Shown one piece after another: positions 36,866-46,315 of a stretch of 64,000 nt of DNA. This DNA comes from an uncultured Prolixibacteraceae bacterium. Lineage in GTDB: Bacteria; Bacteroidota; Bacteroidia; Bacteroidales; Prolixibacteraceae. The translations under genes and the position numbers were made by a program. Position 1 is the first letter of the stretch, and every line of letters begins with the position of its first letter. The stretch lies in NCBI GenBank assembly GCA_937915865.1, contig CALGIG010000010.1, positions 130,334 through 194,333 of the forward strand. Reading direction: 5' to 3'. The notes below the pieces were generated by a model. The model saw nothing but the letters and a program-made list of their open reading frames with translations, had not been told where the DNA came from and made no database searches.

Positions 36866-37843
36866 ATGAAAGTAGCAGGAATTGATGTTGGCGGCACTAA
36901 ATGTGCAGTCATTTTAGGAGAAGTAGAAAATGGTGGAAAGCCAGCAATAATTGATAAAACCATAATTGTAACGAAAGATTATCCTGATCCTTACCAGATG
37001 ATTGACAGGATGCAAACGGATTTAAATGGATTACTTGAAAAACACAATCTGGATGCAAAAGAAATAGCCTCGATAGGAATTAGCTGTGGGGGACCGCTTG
37101 ATAGTGTTAAGGGTGTAGTTTTATCGCCTCCCAATCTTCCGGGATGGGATGAAGTTCATATTGTTAAATTGTTCGAAGACAAATTCGGTATCCCGACTTT
37201 CATTCAAAATGATGCAAATGCTTGTGCTTTAGTTGAATGGATAATGGGAGCAGGACAAGGAACAAAAAATATGATTTTCCTGACATTTGGAACAGGAATG
37301 GGTTCGGGATTAATCCTGAACGGACAACTTTATGCCGGAACAAACGATTTGGGTGGCGAAGTTGGACACATCCGTTTGGCGCCCGACGGTCCAATTGGTT
37401 TTGGCAAAGCCGGTTCGTTCGAAGGTTTTTGCAGTGGTGGTGGAATAGCCCAACTGGCAAAAAAAGTGGTTACCGAAAAATTAACGAACAATCAGTCTGT
37501 CGGGTTTTGTGCAACCTTGGAACAAGCTGAGCAATTGGATGCCAAAACTGTTTTTCTTGCAGCTCAGGACGGTGATCCGGTAGCTAATGAGATTGTTGGA
37601 ATTTCTGCAAATTATCTTGGTCAAGGGTTGTCGATTCTGATTGATGTTTTAAATCCGGAATGTATTGTAATAGGTAGTATTTATTCGCGTAACGAAGCCT
37701 TGTTCAGACCATTGATCGATGTGGTTTTAAAACAGGAAGCCATTCCATCGGCATTGGACGTATGCAAAATAAAACCGGCTGAACTTGGCGATTCAATAGG
37801 GGATTATGCTGCTTTATGTGTAGCAATTTACAACAATCAATAG
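36866..37843 (+). CDS. ROK-family sugar kinase without the zinc-binding cysteines
   Basis: 325 aa, cytoplasmic. ATP site AGIDVGGTKCAV at residues 3-14; LSPPNLPGWDE and FIQNDANACALVEW (catalytic Asp ~115) as in glucokinases; FGTGMGSGLILNG; GGEVGHIRL (His conserved). The usual C-x-CGxxGC-x-E motif reads IGFGKAGSFE, so all three cysteines are replaced by Ile, Phe and Ser. ROK kinases phosphorylate glucose, mannose, fructose, GlcNAc or ManNAc; the context favours mannose or a related hexose. It is translationally coupled to the beta-mannosidase gene (2-nt gap), which supports phosphorylation of the freed sugar. Confidence 0.9.
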   Translation: MKVAGIDVGGTKCAVILGEVENGGKPAIIDKTIIVTKDYPDPYQMIDRMQTDLNGLLEKHNLDAKEIASIGISCGGPLDSVKGVVLSPPNLPGWDEVHIVKLFEDKFGIPTFIQNDANACALVEWIMGAGQGTKNMIFLTFGTGMGSGLILNGQLYAGTNDLGGEVGHIRLAPDGPIGFGKAGSFEGFCSGGGIAQLAKKVVTEKLTNNQSVGFCATLEQAEQLDAKTVFLAAQDGDPVANEIVGISANYLGQGLSILIDVLNPECIVIGSIYSRNEALFRPLIDVVLKQEAIPSALDVCKIKPAELGDSIGDYAALCVAIYNNQ

Positions 37844-37986
37844 AAAAGCCATTGCTAAAACGCAGTCGGCGGGCAAAGCCTGGCAAGCATTCCTCCAAAA
37901 GGGAGAATCGAAAAATAGATCGCAAAGTTTTTTAGAATTGAATTAATTATAAATCGTAAATAAAGAAATAGTAAATAATAATCAGG

Positions 37987-38646
37987 ATGTTACAGGTTAT
38001 TTTAAATAATTTAATTAAACGGTATCCGCCACTGGAAACGTTAAAAGATATAATATTAGATGCTGGCCAAAGCCTGATCTCATGCTACGAGAATAAGGGG
38101 AAAGTATTGGTTTGTGGTAATGGAGGAAGCTGCTCCGACTCCGATCATATTGTGGGTGAGCTCATGAAAGGATTTGAGCACAAAAGGCCTGTTGATGAAC
38201 AGTTTAAAAATAAACTGCTTGAAATTGGTGGTGAACGAGGACAATTTTTGAGCGAAAAACTCCAAATAGGTTTACCTGCCATTTCGTTAACGGCACATAC
38301 TGCTTTAATTACTGCTGTGGCTAATGATAACGATGCCTCGGTTATATTCGCACAACAAGTGGTTGGCTATGGCAATCCTGACGATATACTTATTGCTATT
38401 AGCAGTTCCGGAAATTCTCAAAATGTGGTGGATGCAATTTTGGTAGCCAAAGCCAAAGGTCTTTTGGTGATTGGACTTACTGGTGAATCAGGCGGAAAAA
38501 TGAAATCATTATGCGATATACTGATAAATGTTCCCGGAAAGCGAACAGCCTCGGTTCAGGAATATCATTTACCGGTTTATCATGCACTTTGTGTGATGGT
38601 AGAATCACATTTCTTCGGAAATTTTTACCTTGATTTAAAACAATAG
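37987..38646 (+). CDS. SIS-domain sugar-phosphate isomerase, GmhA-like
   Basis: 219 aa, cytoplasmic. SIS fold with CGNGGSCSDSDHIVGELMKGF (~43-63) matching the GmhA active-site segment (His and Glu for metal), ISSSGNSQNVVDA (~138-150) for the phosphate, and QEYHLPVYHALC (~194-205) with the Gln/His pair seen in sedoheptulose-7-phosphate isomerase. A ~25-residue insertion after KGF (residues ~67-95) distinguishes it from classic GmhA (~193 aa). It could isomerise a ketose/aldose phosphate. A PfkB-type kinase fused to a HAD phosphatase is encoded 8 kb downstream, so a heptose-like route is possible, but no nucleotidyltransferase is present. Confidence 0.82.
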   Translation: MLQVILNNLIKRYPPLETLKDIILDAGQSLISCYENKGKVLVCGNGGSCSDSDHIVGELMKGFEHKRPVDEQFKNKLLEIGGERGQFLSEKLQIGLPAISLTAHTALITAVANDNDASVIFAQQVVGYGNPDDILIAISSSGNSQNVVDAILVAKAKGLLVIGLTGESGGKMKSLCDILINVPGKRTASVQEYHLPVYHALCVMVESHFFGNFYLDLKQ

Positions 38647-38653
38647 CAGCAAA

Positions 38654-38692
38654 CAGTTGCAGTTGGTAAAACAATACAGAAAACTGCAACTG
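38654..38692. repeat. Intergenic inverted repeat
   Basis: Perfect 11-bp arms CAGTTGCAGTT (38654-38664) and AACTGCAACTG (38682-38692) occupy the 86-bp gap between the SIS and GH38 genes. No T tract, so not a clear terminator. Confidence 0.7.
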
Positions 38693-38732
38693 ACCATTGA
38701 TCACTAAAAAAACTAACACAACTTAATAAAAC

Positions 38733-41306
38733 ATGGAAAATTCAAACAATTCTAAAAAGATTAATCAAATATCAAGAAGAACGTTTATCAATCGTACTGC
38801 GGCAACGACCGCTTTTCTGGCAATGGGACCAGCTACTAAATTGTTTGCTGAAGATTTGAAAGAAGCAACACCCTGGCCTGCCAACGCTCCTGAATTTAAA
38901 TTTCACATGATTGGACATGCGCACATCGACCCGGTTTGGTTGTGGCCCTGGACTGAAGGTGTAGCCATTGTGCACAGTACATTCTCTGCTGCACTCGACC
39001 GTATGAACGAAACACCAGGTTTCTGTTTCATCAGCAGTTCTGCACAGTTTTACCACTGGGTTGCCGAAAACGATCCGAAACTAATGGAGAAAATCAAAAA
39101 ACGTGTTGCCGATGGAAGCTGGTGCCTTATAGGCGGCTGGTGGGTTGAACCCGATGTGAATATTCCTTCAGGAGAAGCTATGGTTCGCCAGGGCTTGTAC
39201 GGGCAGCATACTTTCCAGAAATTATTTGGCAAAAAAGCGACCATTGGATTCAATCCCGATTCGTTCGGACATACAAGTACTTTGCCTCAGATCATCAAAA
39301 AGCAAGGCATGGACAAGTACATTTTTATGCGTCCCGGACCACACGAAAAAAATATTCATTCTGATTTATTCTGGTGGGAAGGAGCTGATGGAACACGTGT
39401 TTTAACTTACAGAATTGAACAAAGCTATAATGATAGTGGAAATGTGAAAAACCGACTGCCACAGGTTTTTGCCAAGGCACAGGATCAGCCAATAAAAACA
39501 TTCATGTATTATTTTGGCGCTGGCGATCACGGAGGTGGCGCTACCAAAGAAAACATCAAATCTATTGAGGAACTGAAAAAAGAAAAAGGCGCCCCAGTTG
39601 TTTTCTATAGTACTCCAGAACGATATTTCAAGGAAATTCTGGCTGATAAAAATTTAAAACCAGAAGTTGTAAAGGATGATCTTCAGCACCATGCTGTTGG
39701 TTGTTATACAGCCGAAGCATCAATTAAAAAAGGTAACCGGCAAGCAGAAACGGCTTTGGTAACTGCTGAAAAAATTGTTGCAATAGGCTCATTGGCCTGG
39801 GGAGCCAATTATCCGAAGACAGAATTGACTACTGCATGGCAACGGGTGTTGTTTCTGCAATTTCACGATAGTTTGGCCGGTTCTTCATTAATGGACCATA
39901 CAAAAAATGCCAACGAAGGTCATGGGTTTGCTATGGATGTTGCCAATCAGGCAGCTTACATGGCTGTTCAGAAATTAGAGTGGCAAATTTCTACTGAAGA
40001 TCCGGATTCTCAGTACATGGTTGCTTTCAATCCTCATGCGTGGGAGGTGATGGCCAATGTTGAATACGATTTTAACTGGAATCCAACGCTGCATAAAACA
40101 TCGCGTGTTGACGACGAAAAAGGTAATCCACTGCCACACCAATTTACAAATGGTTCGTCGGAAACAGGATCGCGCCGTAAACTGATTGTTCATACGCCTA
40201 TACCTGCAATGGGGTATCGCCAGTTAAGACTTTGGGATGGTGGTGATTACAATCACCAAATCACTGCTACAGCCAAAGACAATGTACTTGAAAATGACCT
40301 GGTAAAAGTGACGTTCTCTTATGATGGCACACTTGGCATTCAGGATAAAAAGTCGGGAAAAGAAGTTTTCGCGGGAGGAAATGCCGGTTGTAAAGCCATC
40401 GTAATTGATGACCCAAGCGATACCTGGAGCCACGACATTAAAACATACAACAAAGAAATTGGCGCTTTTGGAAATGCTACCCTGAAAATTCTGGAAAACG
40501 GGCCACTTCGTTCGACAATGCGGGTTATCACTTCGTATGGCGACTCGAAACTTACCATTGACTGGACTTTATATGCCGGGTCAAAAAATCTGGAAGCCAA
40601 GGTGACTTTAGATTGGCACGAACACTTGAAAATGTTGAAATTCTCTTTCCCGGTAAATGTTGAAAAGCCTGTTCCAACTTATGAAACATCTTATGGATAC
40701 ATTGTTCGCGAAGCCAATGGGAATGAAGATCCGGGGCAGCGTTGGATTGATGTAACAGGTAAACAGGGCGGTGAAACTTTTGGATTGACTGTTTTGAACG
40801 ACGCCAAATATGGTTACAATATTCTTGAAAACGATATGCGTATTTCGGTTGCCCGCGCTGCTGTATATGCTCATCATAATCCCAAAGTGCTCGATCTGAA
40901 AAATGAATATCACTGGATGGATCAGGGAATTCAGACGTTCAAAATGATGCTGGTACCTCACCAGGGAAGTTGGCAAAACAGCAACATTGTGAGAATTGCC
41001 GAAGAATTTAGCGCCCAGCCGCTGGTTATTTACCAGGGAATTCATGGCGGAACATTACCAAAAGCAAATTCGCTTCTTTCGGTTGACGCACCAAATGTTG
41101 TGGTTACAGCCATCAAAAATGCTGAAGACAATGACGATATGATTATTCGTTGCGTTGAACTCACAGGAAATGCGGTAACAGCTAATCTGAAATTCGGATT
41201 TAACGGCAAGCAATGGAGTGGAAACTTTACTCCAAGCGAAATAAAAACGCTTCGTGTCAATCGCAAATCCGGAGTAGTTAAAGAAGTTAACCTATTGGAA
41301 GAATAA
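38733..41306 (+). CDS. GH38 alpha-mannosidase with Tat signal
   Basis: 857 aa. The N-terminus carries a Tat-type motif ISRRTFINRTAA and an Ala-rich stretch ending LFAED (~48), unusual for a zinc GH38 but consistent with folded export. Catalytic domain: GHAHIDPVWLWPW (~60, zinc His/Asp), GGWWVEPDVNIPSGE (~130), and nucleophile in GFNPDSFGH (Asp ~176). The C-terminal sandwiches hold LDWHEHLKMLKFSFPV. GH38 enzymes retain configuration and remove alpha-1,2/1,3/1,6 mannose. With GH92 copies and the beta-mannosidase it completes a mannose-removal set. The MFS permease gene begins 35 nt later, so uptake and degradation are linked. Confidence 0.95.
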   Translation: MENSNNSKKINQISRRTFINRTAATTAFLAMGPATKLFAEDLKEATPWPANAPEFKFHMIGHAHIDPVWLWPWTEGVAIVHSTFSAALDRMNETPGFCFISSSAQFYHWVAENDPKLMEKIKKRVADGSWCLIGGWWVEPDVNIPSGEAMVRQGLYGQHTFQKLFGKKATIGFNPDSFGHTSTLPQIIKKQGMDKYIFMRPGPHEKNIHSDLFWWEGADGTRVLTYRIEQSYNDSGNVKNRLPQVFAKAQDQPIKTFMYYFGAGDHGGGATKENIKSIEELKKEKGAPVVFYSTPERYFKEILADKNLKPEVVKDDLQHHAVGCYTAEASIKKGNRQAETALVTAEKIVAIGSLAWGANYPKTELTTAWQRVLFLQFHDSLAGSSLMDHTKNANEGHGFAMDVANQAAYMAVQKLEWQISTEDPDSQYMVAFNPHAWEVMANVEYDFNWNPTLHKTSRVDDEKGNPLPHQFTNGSSETGSRRKLIVHTPIPAMGYRQLRLWDGGDYNHQITATAKDNVLENDLVKVTFSYDGTLGIQDKKSGKEVFAGGNAGCKAIVIDDPSDTWSHDIKTYNKEIGAFGNATLKILENGPLRSTMRVITSYGDSKLTIDWTLYAGSKNLEAKVTLDWHEHLKMLKFSFPVNVEKPVPTYETSYGYIVREANGNEDPGQRWIDVTGKQGGETFGLTVLNDAKYGYNILENDMRISVARAAVYAHHNPKVLDLKNEYHWMDQGIQTFKMMLVPHQGSWQNSNIVRIAEEFSAQPLVIYQGIHGGTLPKANSLLSVDAPNVVVTAIKNAEDNDDMIIRCVELTGNAVTANLKFGFNGKQWSGNFTPSEIKTLRVNRKSGVVKEVNLLEE

Positions 41307-41341
41307 ACTCTCAATCCATATAATCCATTAAAATCTTACTT

Positions 41342-42493
41342 ATGAATAATTCAAAAATTAATCTGCTTAAAATATTCCCGGTGTTGTTTTCATTCATCGT
41401 AATGGGGTTTGTCGACATCATTGGTGTTGCTACCGGGTATATCAAACAAGACTTTGAGCTAACCGATTTCATCGCCCAGTTTTTACCAATGATGGTATTG
41501 TTGTGGTTTTTTGTTTTGTCGGTTCCTGCTGGTGTTTTGCAGGATAAATTTGGGAAACGCAACATGCTTAATATTGGTATGGTCATTCAGGCTATTGGTC
41601 TGGGACTGCCATTTATCTATTATTCGTTTCCTATGATGTTTGCCTCTTTTATCCTTTTAGGAATTGGCAATACTGTTATTCAGGTTTCGGCTAATCCGCT
41701 CTTGCAAGATGTTACTCCTTCGGATAAACTGGCTAGTTTTATGAGCACATCACAGTTTGTGAAAGCGATAATTTCGTTCTCAGGCCCAATCATTGCTACA
41801 TTCATGGCATCGCGTATGGGCAACTGGAAACTGGTTTTCGCTGTTTATGGAATTACTTCATTATTAGCTGCTTTCTGGTTGTCGATGACTCCCATCCAGG
41901 AATCAAAACCTGATCGTAAAGCGGCTTCTTTTTCATCTTGTTTCAGCTTGTTGAAAAACCGTTTTGTAGCTTTAATGGCTTTGTCAATTTTCCTGATTGT
42001 TGGTACCGAAGTTTCGATCAACACCAATATATCAAGTATCCTGATTTCAAAATTTGGCGTGCCACTGGAAACAGCAGCTCTTGGTATCAGTTTTTTCTTT
42101 GCAGGCGAAACTATTTCACGATTTCTGGGTGCAATTGCATTAAATGTAATCAAGCCACGGTTATTCCTTTTGCTCATTGTTTTGCTTTCGTTGCTTGGGG
42201 TATTGGGAGTATTTATGGCTCCAACAAATGCCATTGCCTTTGGTGCTGTTTTCATTATCGGATTAGGTGCAGGGAATATGTTCCCAATCATTTTCTCTTT
42301 GGCTTTGGAAAAGATGCCTGAACGTGCCAACGAAATTTCCGGATTGCTCATCATGGCTGTTTCGGGTGGTGCGGTAATTCCATTGGTTATGGGGTTGGTA
42401 AGCACTTTGGCCGGACCAATTGCCAGTATTTCGGTGGTTGGTGTGTGTATGCTTTACATCCTTTGGGTCTCAATGTATGTAAGAAAAAACTAA
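41342..42493 (+). CDS. MFS sugar permease (FHS/FucP-like)
   Basis: 383 aa with about 12 predicted membrane helices. Opening FPVLFSFIVMGFVDIIGVATGYIKQDF, LSVPAGVLQDKFGKRNMLN (the loop 2-3 motif with basic residues) and ANPLLQDVTPSDKLASFMSTSQFVK are typical of the fucose/glucose/galactose:H+ symporter group of Bacteroidota. It should bring a monosaccharide, most likely mannose or another hexose from the mannosidases, across the inner membrane. Gene order GH38, permease, hydrolase, GH92 with short gaps (35, 75 and 12 nt) indicates one transcript. Confidence 0.88.
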   Translation: MNNSKINLLKIFPVLFSFIVMGFVDIIGVATGYIKQDFELTDFIAQFLPMMVLLWFFVLSVPAGVLQDKFGKRNMLNIGMVIQAIGLGLPFIYYSFPMMFASFILLGIGNTVIQVSANPLLQDVTPSDKLASFMSTSQFVKAIISFSGPIIATFMASRMGNWKLVFAVYGITSLLAAFWLSMTPIQESKPDRKAASFSSCFSLLKNRFVALMALSIFLIVGTEVSINTNISSILISKFGVPLETAALGISFFFAGETISRFLGAIALNVIKPRLFLLLIVLLSLLGVLGVFMAPTNAIAFGAVFIIGLGAGNMFPIIFSLALEKMPERANEISGLLIMAVSGGAVIPLVMGLVSTLAGPIASISVVGVCMLYILWVSMYVRKN

Positions 42494-42568
42494 AAATTAT
42501 TTCGAGCCTGGAATGTATTTGTAAGTTGCGTTAATTTATTGATTTAATTGTTTTTAATAGCCGAAAAG

Positions 42569-43801
42569 ATGAATAGGTTTTTTCTGTTATCAGTTATTGT
42601 ATTGCTTTGTTTTTCGAATTCAAAAGCTCAGGAAAAGTTAAAATCGACAGGTGAAATCCCGATTTTGGCTTGGTACAGTATTCCTGCAAACGAAACTTCG
42701 GTAGCGCGCTATCAGGAAATGCGCGATGCAGGAATTACCTATTCGCTTAGTTTCTTCAACAATGCCGACGATGCCGAAAAAGCGCTGGATGTTGCTGCAA
42801 AATCTGACGTGAAAATTGTGCTTTCGTGCCCCGAATTGAGCAAGAAGCCAGAAAAGACAGTGAAACGTTTTATGAACCATACGGCGCTGGCAGGTTACCA
42901 TTTACGAGATGAACCCTCTATTCAGCTTTTCCCAGAATTAAGCGACTGGGCAAGAAAAATACAATCGGTTGATAATAAACACTTCTGCTACGTCAATTTG
43001 TTCCCGAATTTTGCAGACTCAACACAACTTGGCACAAAAGACTACAAAAAATACGTTCAGGAATACATTAAGCAAATTCCGGTTCAGTTTGTATCGTTCG
43101 ATTATTATCCGGTAATGAAAGACCGAATCTATAAGAATTGGTTCGATAACCTTGAACTGATTTCCAAAGAATCGAAAAAAGCGGGTTTACCATTCTGGGC
43201 CTTCGTATTGACTACCAATTACGATAACGATCATGTTACTCCGCAAACACTGGCAGCTATGCGGCTCCAGGTATACGCCGATCTGGCCTATGGTGCGCAA
43301 GGAATCCAGTATTTTACCTATTGGTCAGCGACATCGGTTAATTCACCTTCAGGAGAAGATCAGCGCGGTGCACCGATTAGTGTAATAGGAAAACGTAGTG
43401 TCGTTTATGATCGTGTACAGCAATTGAGCGTAGAAATACAAAAGCTTTCAGGTGTATTTCTCGGTTCTAAATTGATTAGTGTCCGACATACCGGTTTGGG
43501 AAAAATTCCGGCTGGTACTGTCCGTTTAACCAGTTTACCTGAACATATAAAGGTTCTGGAAACCAATAAAGCTCCTGCACTGGTTTCAGTTTTGGAGAAT
43601 GGAGAAAACTCGTATGTGGTTATTGTCAATACCGATCACCTTAACCCCATGAACCTGACGGTTTACGGCGATGAAACGCTGAAAAAAGTTTGTAAAAACG
43701 GCACTATAGTACCGGCAAGCACTTATGACTCCGCAATGGAAGTTGATCCTGGTGATGTCGCTATTTATATGTTCCCAACCAATAAAATTTCAAAAAAATA
43801 A
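42569..43801 (+). CDS. Putative secreted TIM-barrel glycoside hydrolase (unassigned)
   Basis: 410 aa from the ATG at 42569, preceded by GAAAAG; the TTG at 42548 is less likely. Signal peptide to SKAQ (~20). Residues ~30-310 look like a (beta/alpha)8 barrel: ILAWYSIPANE, SLSFFNNAD, VLSCPEL, YHLRDEPS (Glu ~113, possible acid), SFDYYPV (~185), FWAFVLTTNYDND and GIQYFTYWS. A small beta domain follows (SYVVIVNTDHLNPMNLTV). The pattern of DEP and YFTYW resembles clan GH-A-like barrels, but I cannot place it in a family. It lies 12 nt before a GH92 gene, suggesting action on the same glycan. A non-enzymatic role is possible. Confidence 0.65.
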   Translation: MNRFFLLSVIVLLCFSNSKAQEKLKSTGEIPILAWYSIPANETSVARYQEMRDAGITYSLSFFNNADDAEKALDVAAKSDVKIVLSCPELSKKPEKTVKRFMNHTALAGYHLRDEPSIQLFPELSDWARKIQSVDNKHFCYVNLFPNFADSTQLGTKDYKKYVQEYIKQIPVQFVSFDYYPVMKDRIYKNWFDNLELISKESKKAGLPFWAFVLTTNYDNDHVTPQTLAAMRLQVYADLAYGAQGIQYFTYWSATSVNSPSGEDQRGAPISVIGKRSVVYDRVQQLSVEIQKLSGVFLGSKLISVRHTGLGKIPAGTVRLTSLPEHIKVLETNKAPALVSVLENGENSYVVIVNTDHLNPMNLTVYGDETLKKVCKNGTIVPASTYDSAMEVDPGDVAIYMFPTNKISKK

Positions 43802-43813
43802 ACTTATTAAATC

Positions 43814-46144
43814 ATGAATAGAATAGGTGTAGTTAAAAATCTGGTACTGACTCTTGTTTTTTCAGGAGTAACTGCCACGTTTGCACAGTTTAACCCTGTT
43901 TCGCTTGTAAATCCTTTTGTTGGTACTGATTATCATGGCCATACATTTCCAGGGGCAGCGCTTCCCGGCGGGATGGTTCAATTAGGGCCGGATACCGATG
44001 TAAAAGGATGGGATTGGTGTTCAGGCTATCATTACAGCGATAATTCCATTATGGGTTTTAGCCATACACACCGTAGCGGCATGGGCGCAGGCGACTGGGG
44101 CGACATTATGCTGATGCCTGTTGTTGGCGACTTAAAGATTGAACCAGGCGATAAAACCAAACCCGGAACTGGTTACCGGTCTACTTTTTCACATCAGGAT
44201 GAAAAAGCTTCTCCAGGCTATTATTCAGTTTTGCTGAAAGATTATGGTATTAAAGCTGAACTGACAGTTTCTCCACGTGCTGGTTTTCACAAATATAGTT
44301 TCCCAAAATCGAAAACTGCACATATCATTATCGATATGAATCATGGTATCGGAAGTCGTTGTATGGGTACTGAAATCAAAATTATCAGTGATACTGAAAT
44401 TGTTGGCCATCGTTCTACGCGTGGTTTTGTAAAAGGGAAAGATGTGTATTTCTATGCCAAATTCAGTAAACCATTCCTGTCTTATGGAACATGGAGTGAA
44501 AACACAATTTCAGGGGAAAAGGAAGCTTCAGGAATTAAGGCTGGCGCTTTTGTAAATTACACAACCACCGATAATGAAGTAATTCTAGTTAAAGTAGGTA
44601 TTTCATACACCAATATAGAACAAGCCAAACTGAATTTAACAACCGAAATTCCTGATTGGAATTTTGATTTGGTAAAAACCAACGCCGAAAAATCATGGAA
44701 TACCAATTTGAGTAAAATTGAAGTTCAAGCTAATAAAGTGGACGGCGATGTTTTTAACAAGCAAAGGTTAACTACTTTTTATACTGCACTTTATCATGCT
44801 TTGCTATTTCCGGCAACGTTTAGTGATGTCGACGGGAAATATAAAGGTTTGGATAATCAGGTTCATATTGCCAACGGTTTTACTTACCGAAGCGATTTTT
44901 CGTTGTGGGATACATTCAGGGCTGAAATGCCACTTTTAACATTGGTTGATCCTGTTAGGAGCAATGATGCCGTACAAACGATGATTGCGCAATACGAACA
45001 AGGCGGTTGGATGCCAACTCCTCAACAGTTTGGAAATAGTTATACCAACGACATGATTGGCGATCATCCGGTTGATGCAATTCTGGATGCTTATATGAAG
45101 GGAATCAGAAATTACGATGCCGAAAAAGCTTACGAAGGTGTTCGAAAAAATGCAATGGAAACACCTCCGGCAGATCATCGTTCGCGCGGTAGAATCGGGT
45201 TAAGTTATTATTTACAATATGGCTATTTGCCTTACAACAAAGTTCGCGAATCGGTCTCCCGGACAATGGAATATGCATACAATGATTGGTGTATTGCCCA
45301 ATTTGCCAAAGCTCTGGGAAAAACTGCCGACTATGATTTATTCATAAAACGGGCGATGAATTACAGGAATGTAATCGATTTATCAACAGGGTTTGCCCGG
45401 CCAAAAAACGATCAGGGACAATGGCTTTCGCCATTCGACCCTCGGTTCATTGGAAATGGCGACAACCGTCATTACACCGAGGCCAATGCCTGGCAATACA
45501 CATGGTTTGTGCCTCACGATGTTCAGGGTTTAATAAATCTGGAAGGTGGAAAGGATCGCTTCGTTCAGAAACTGGATTCGCTGTTTACCATCAGTTCCGA
45601 AATCAAGGAAACAGTGAGCGATGCCACCGGTTTGATCGGGCAATATGCTCACGGCAACGAGCCGGGCCATCACACTATTTACTTGTATAACTATGCCGGA
45701 ATGCCCTGGAAAACCCAAAGCATGATCCGCAAAGTGATGGATGAATTGTATCACGATGGTCCGGATGGTTTGTGCGGAAACGAAGACATGGGACAAATGT
45801 CGGCTTGGTATGTACTGAATTCGATGGGTTTTTATCCGGTTGCTCCAGGACAAAATGTTTGGGTTATTGGGAGCCCGTTATTCAGTAAAATTACTCTTCG
45901 GCTGAACAAAGCCTTCAACAAAGGAAGCGAGTTTACCATTGAAACCCGGAATAATTCCAAGGATAATAAATACATCCAATCGGCAAAACTGAATGGAAGT
46001 TTATTGAATAAGACATGGTTCACGCACGATGTCATTAGCAAGGGAGGCAAAATCACATTTGATATGGGGGCCGAACCAAATAAGAGCTGGGGAACTGCCG
46101 CTGAATCAATTCCGCCATCAGTTTCAGGGATTGAAAAGAAATAA
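43814..46144 (+). CDS. GH92 exo-alpha-mannosidase (secreted)
   Basis: 776 aa with signal peptide to TFAQ (~25). Canonical GH92 features: NPFVGTDYHGHTFPGAALP, LGPDTDVKGWDWCSGYHY, GFSHTHRSGMGAGDWGD; helical domain with SLWDTFRAEMPLL, MIGDHPVDAILDAY, YNDWCIAQFAKALG, EANAWQYTWFVPHD (probable general acid Glu), HGNEPGHHTIYLY and DGLCGNEDMGQMSAWY (base Asp region). It is the most typical of the three GH92 proteins. It trims terminal alpha-mannose with a Ca ion at the active site. It starts 12 nt after the TIM-barrel gene. A 171-bp gap with a repeat element follows. Confidence 0.95.
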   Translation: MNRIGVVKNLVLTLVFSGVTATFAQFNPVSLVNPFVGTDYHGHTFPGAALPGGMVQLGPDTDVKGWDWCSGYHYSDNSIMGFSHTHRSGMGAGDWGDIMLMPVVGDLKIEPGDKTKPGTGYRSTFSHQDEKASPGYYSVLLKDYGIKAELTVSPRAGFHKYSFPKSKTAHIIIDMNHGIGSRCMGTEIKIISDTEIVGHRSTRGFVKGKDVYFYAKFSKPFLSYGTWSENTISGEKEASGIKAGAFVNYTTTDNEVILVKVGISYTNIEQAKLNLTTEIPDWNFDLVKTNAEKSWNTNLSKIEVQANKVDGDVFNKQRLTTFYTALYHALLFPATFSDVDGKYKGLDNQVHIANGFTYRSDFSLWDTFRAEMPLLTLVDPVRSNDAVQTMIAQYEQGGWMPTPQQFGNSYTNDMIGDHPVDAILDAYMKGIRNYDAEKAYEGVRKNAMETPPADHRSRGRIGLSYYLQYGYLPYNKVRESVSRTMEYAYNDWCIAQFAKALGKTADYDLFIKRAMNYRNVIDLSTGFARPKNDQGQWLSPFDPRFIGNGDNRHYTEANAWQYTWFVPHDVQGLINLEGGKDRFVQKLDSLFTISSEIKETVSDATGLIGQYAHGNEPGHHTIYLYNYAGMPWKTQSMIRKVMDELYHDGPDGLCGNEDMGQMSAWYVLNSMGFYPVAPGQNVWVIGSPLFSKITLRLNKAFNKGSEFTIETRNNSKDNKYIQSAKLNGSLLNKTWFTHDVISKGGKITFDMGAEPNKSWGTAAESIPPSVSGIEKK

Positions 46145-46145
46145 T

Positions 46146-46280
46146 AGCCTCTCCCAAACCCACTCCGAAAGAAGGACTGAGATGTGAAGCAATAAATTTA
46201 ACGGTCTGAAAGAGAATGTACTGTGAATATATGCCGACAGAAGTCTCTCTCGCTTTAAGCGAGAAGATTTAGAGAGGGCT
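46146..46280. repeat. MITE-like intergenic element A, copy 2
   Basis: Starts AGCCTCTCCC and ends AGAGAGGGCT. It shares the inner GTGAATAT core and layout with 26829-26975. An inner hairpin CTCTCGCTTTAAGCGAGA lies at its right part. It fills nearly all of the 171-bp gap; no gene seen. Confidence 0.55.
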
Positions 46281-46315
46281 AAAGAACAAATGAAAAAAAC
46301 TATTTACTAATTGAT

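Noticed and set aside
41845..42405. Minus-strand open frame of 186 codons
   Set aside because: Antisense of the MFS permease membrane helices, which commonly leaves long open frames.
44945..44958. Further copy of the CCTGTTAGG palindrome
   Set aside because: Only a 9-bp half match within GH92 coding sequence and no inverted partner.
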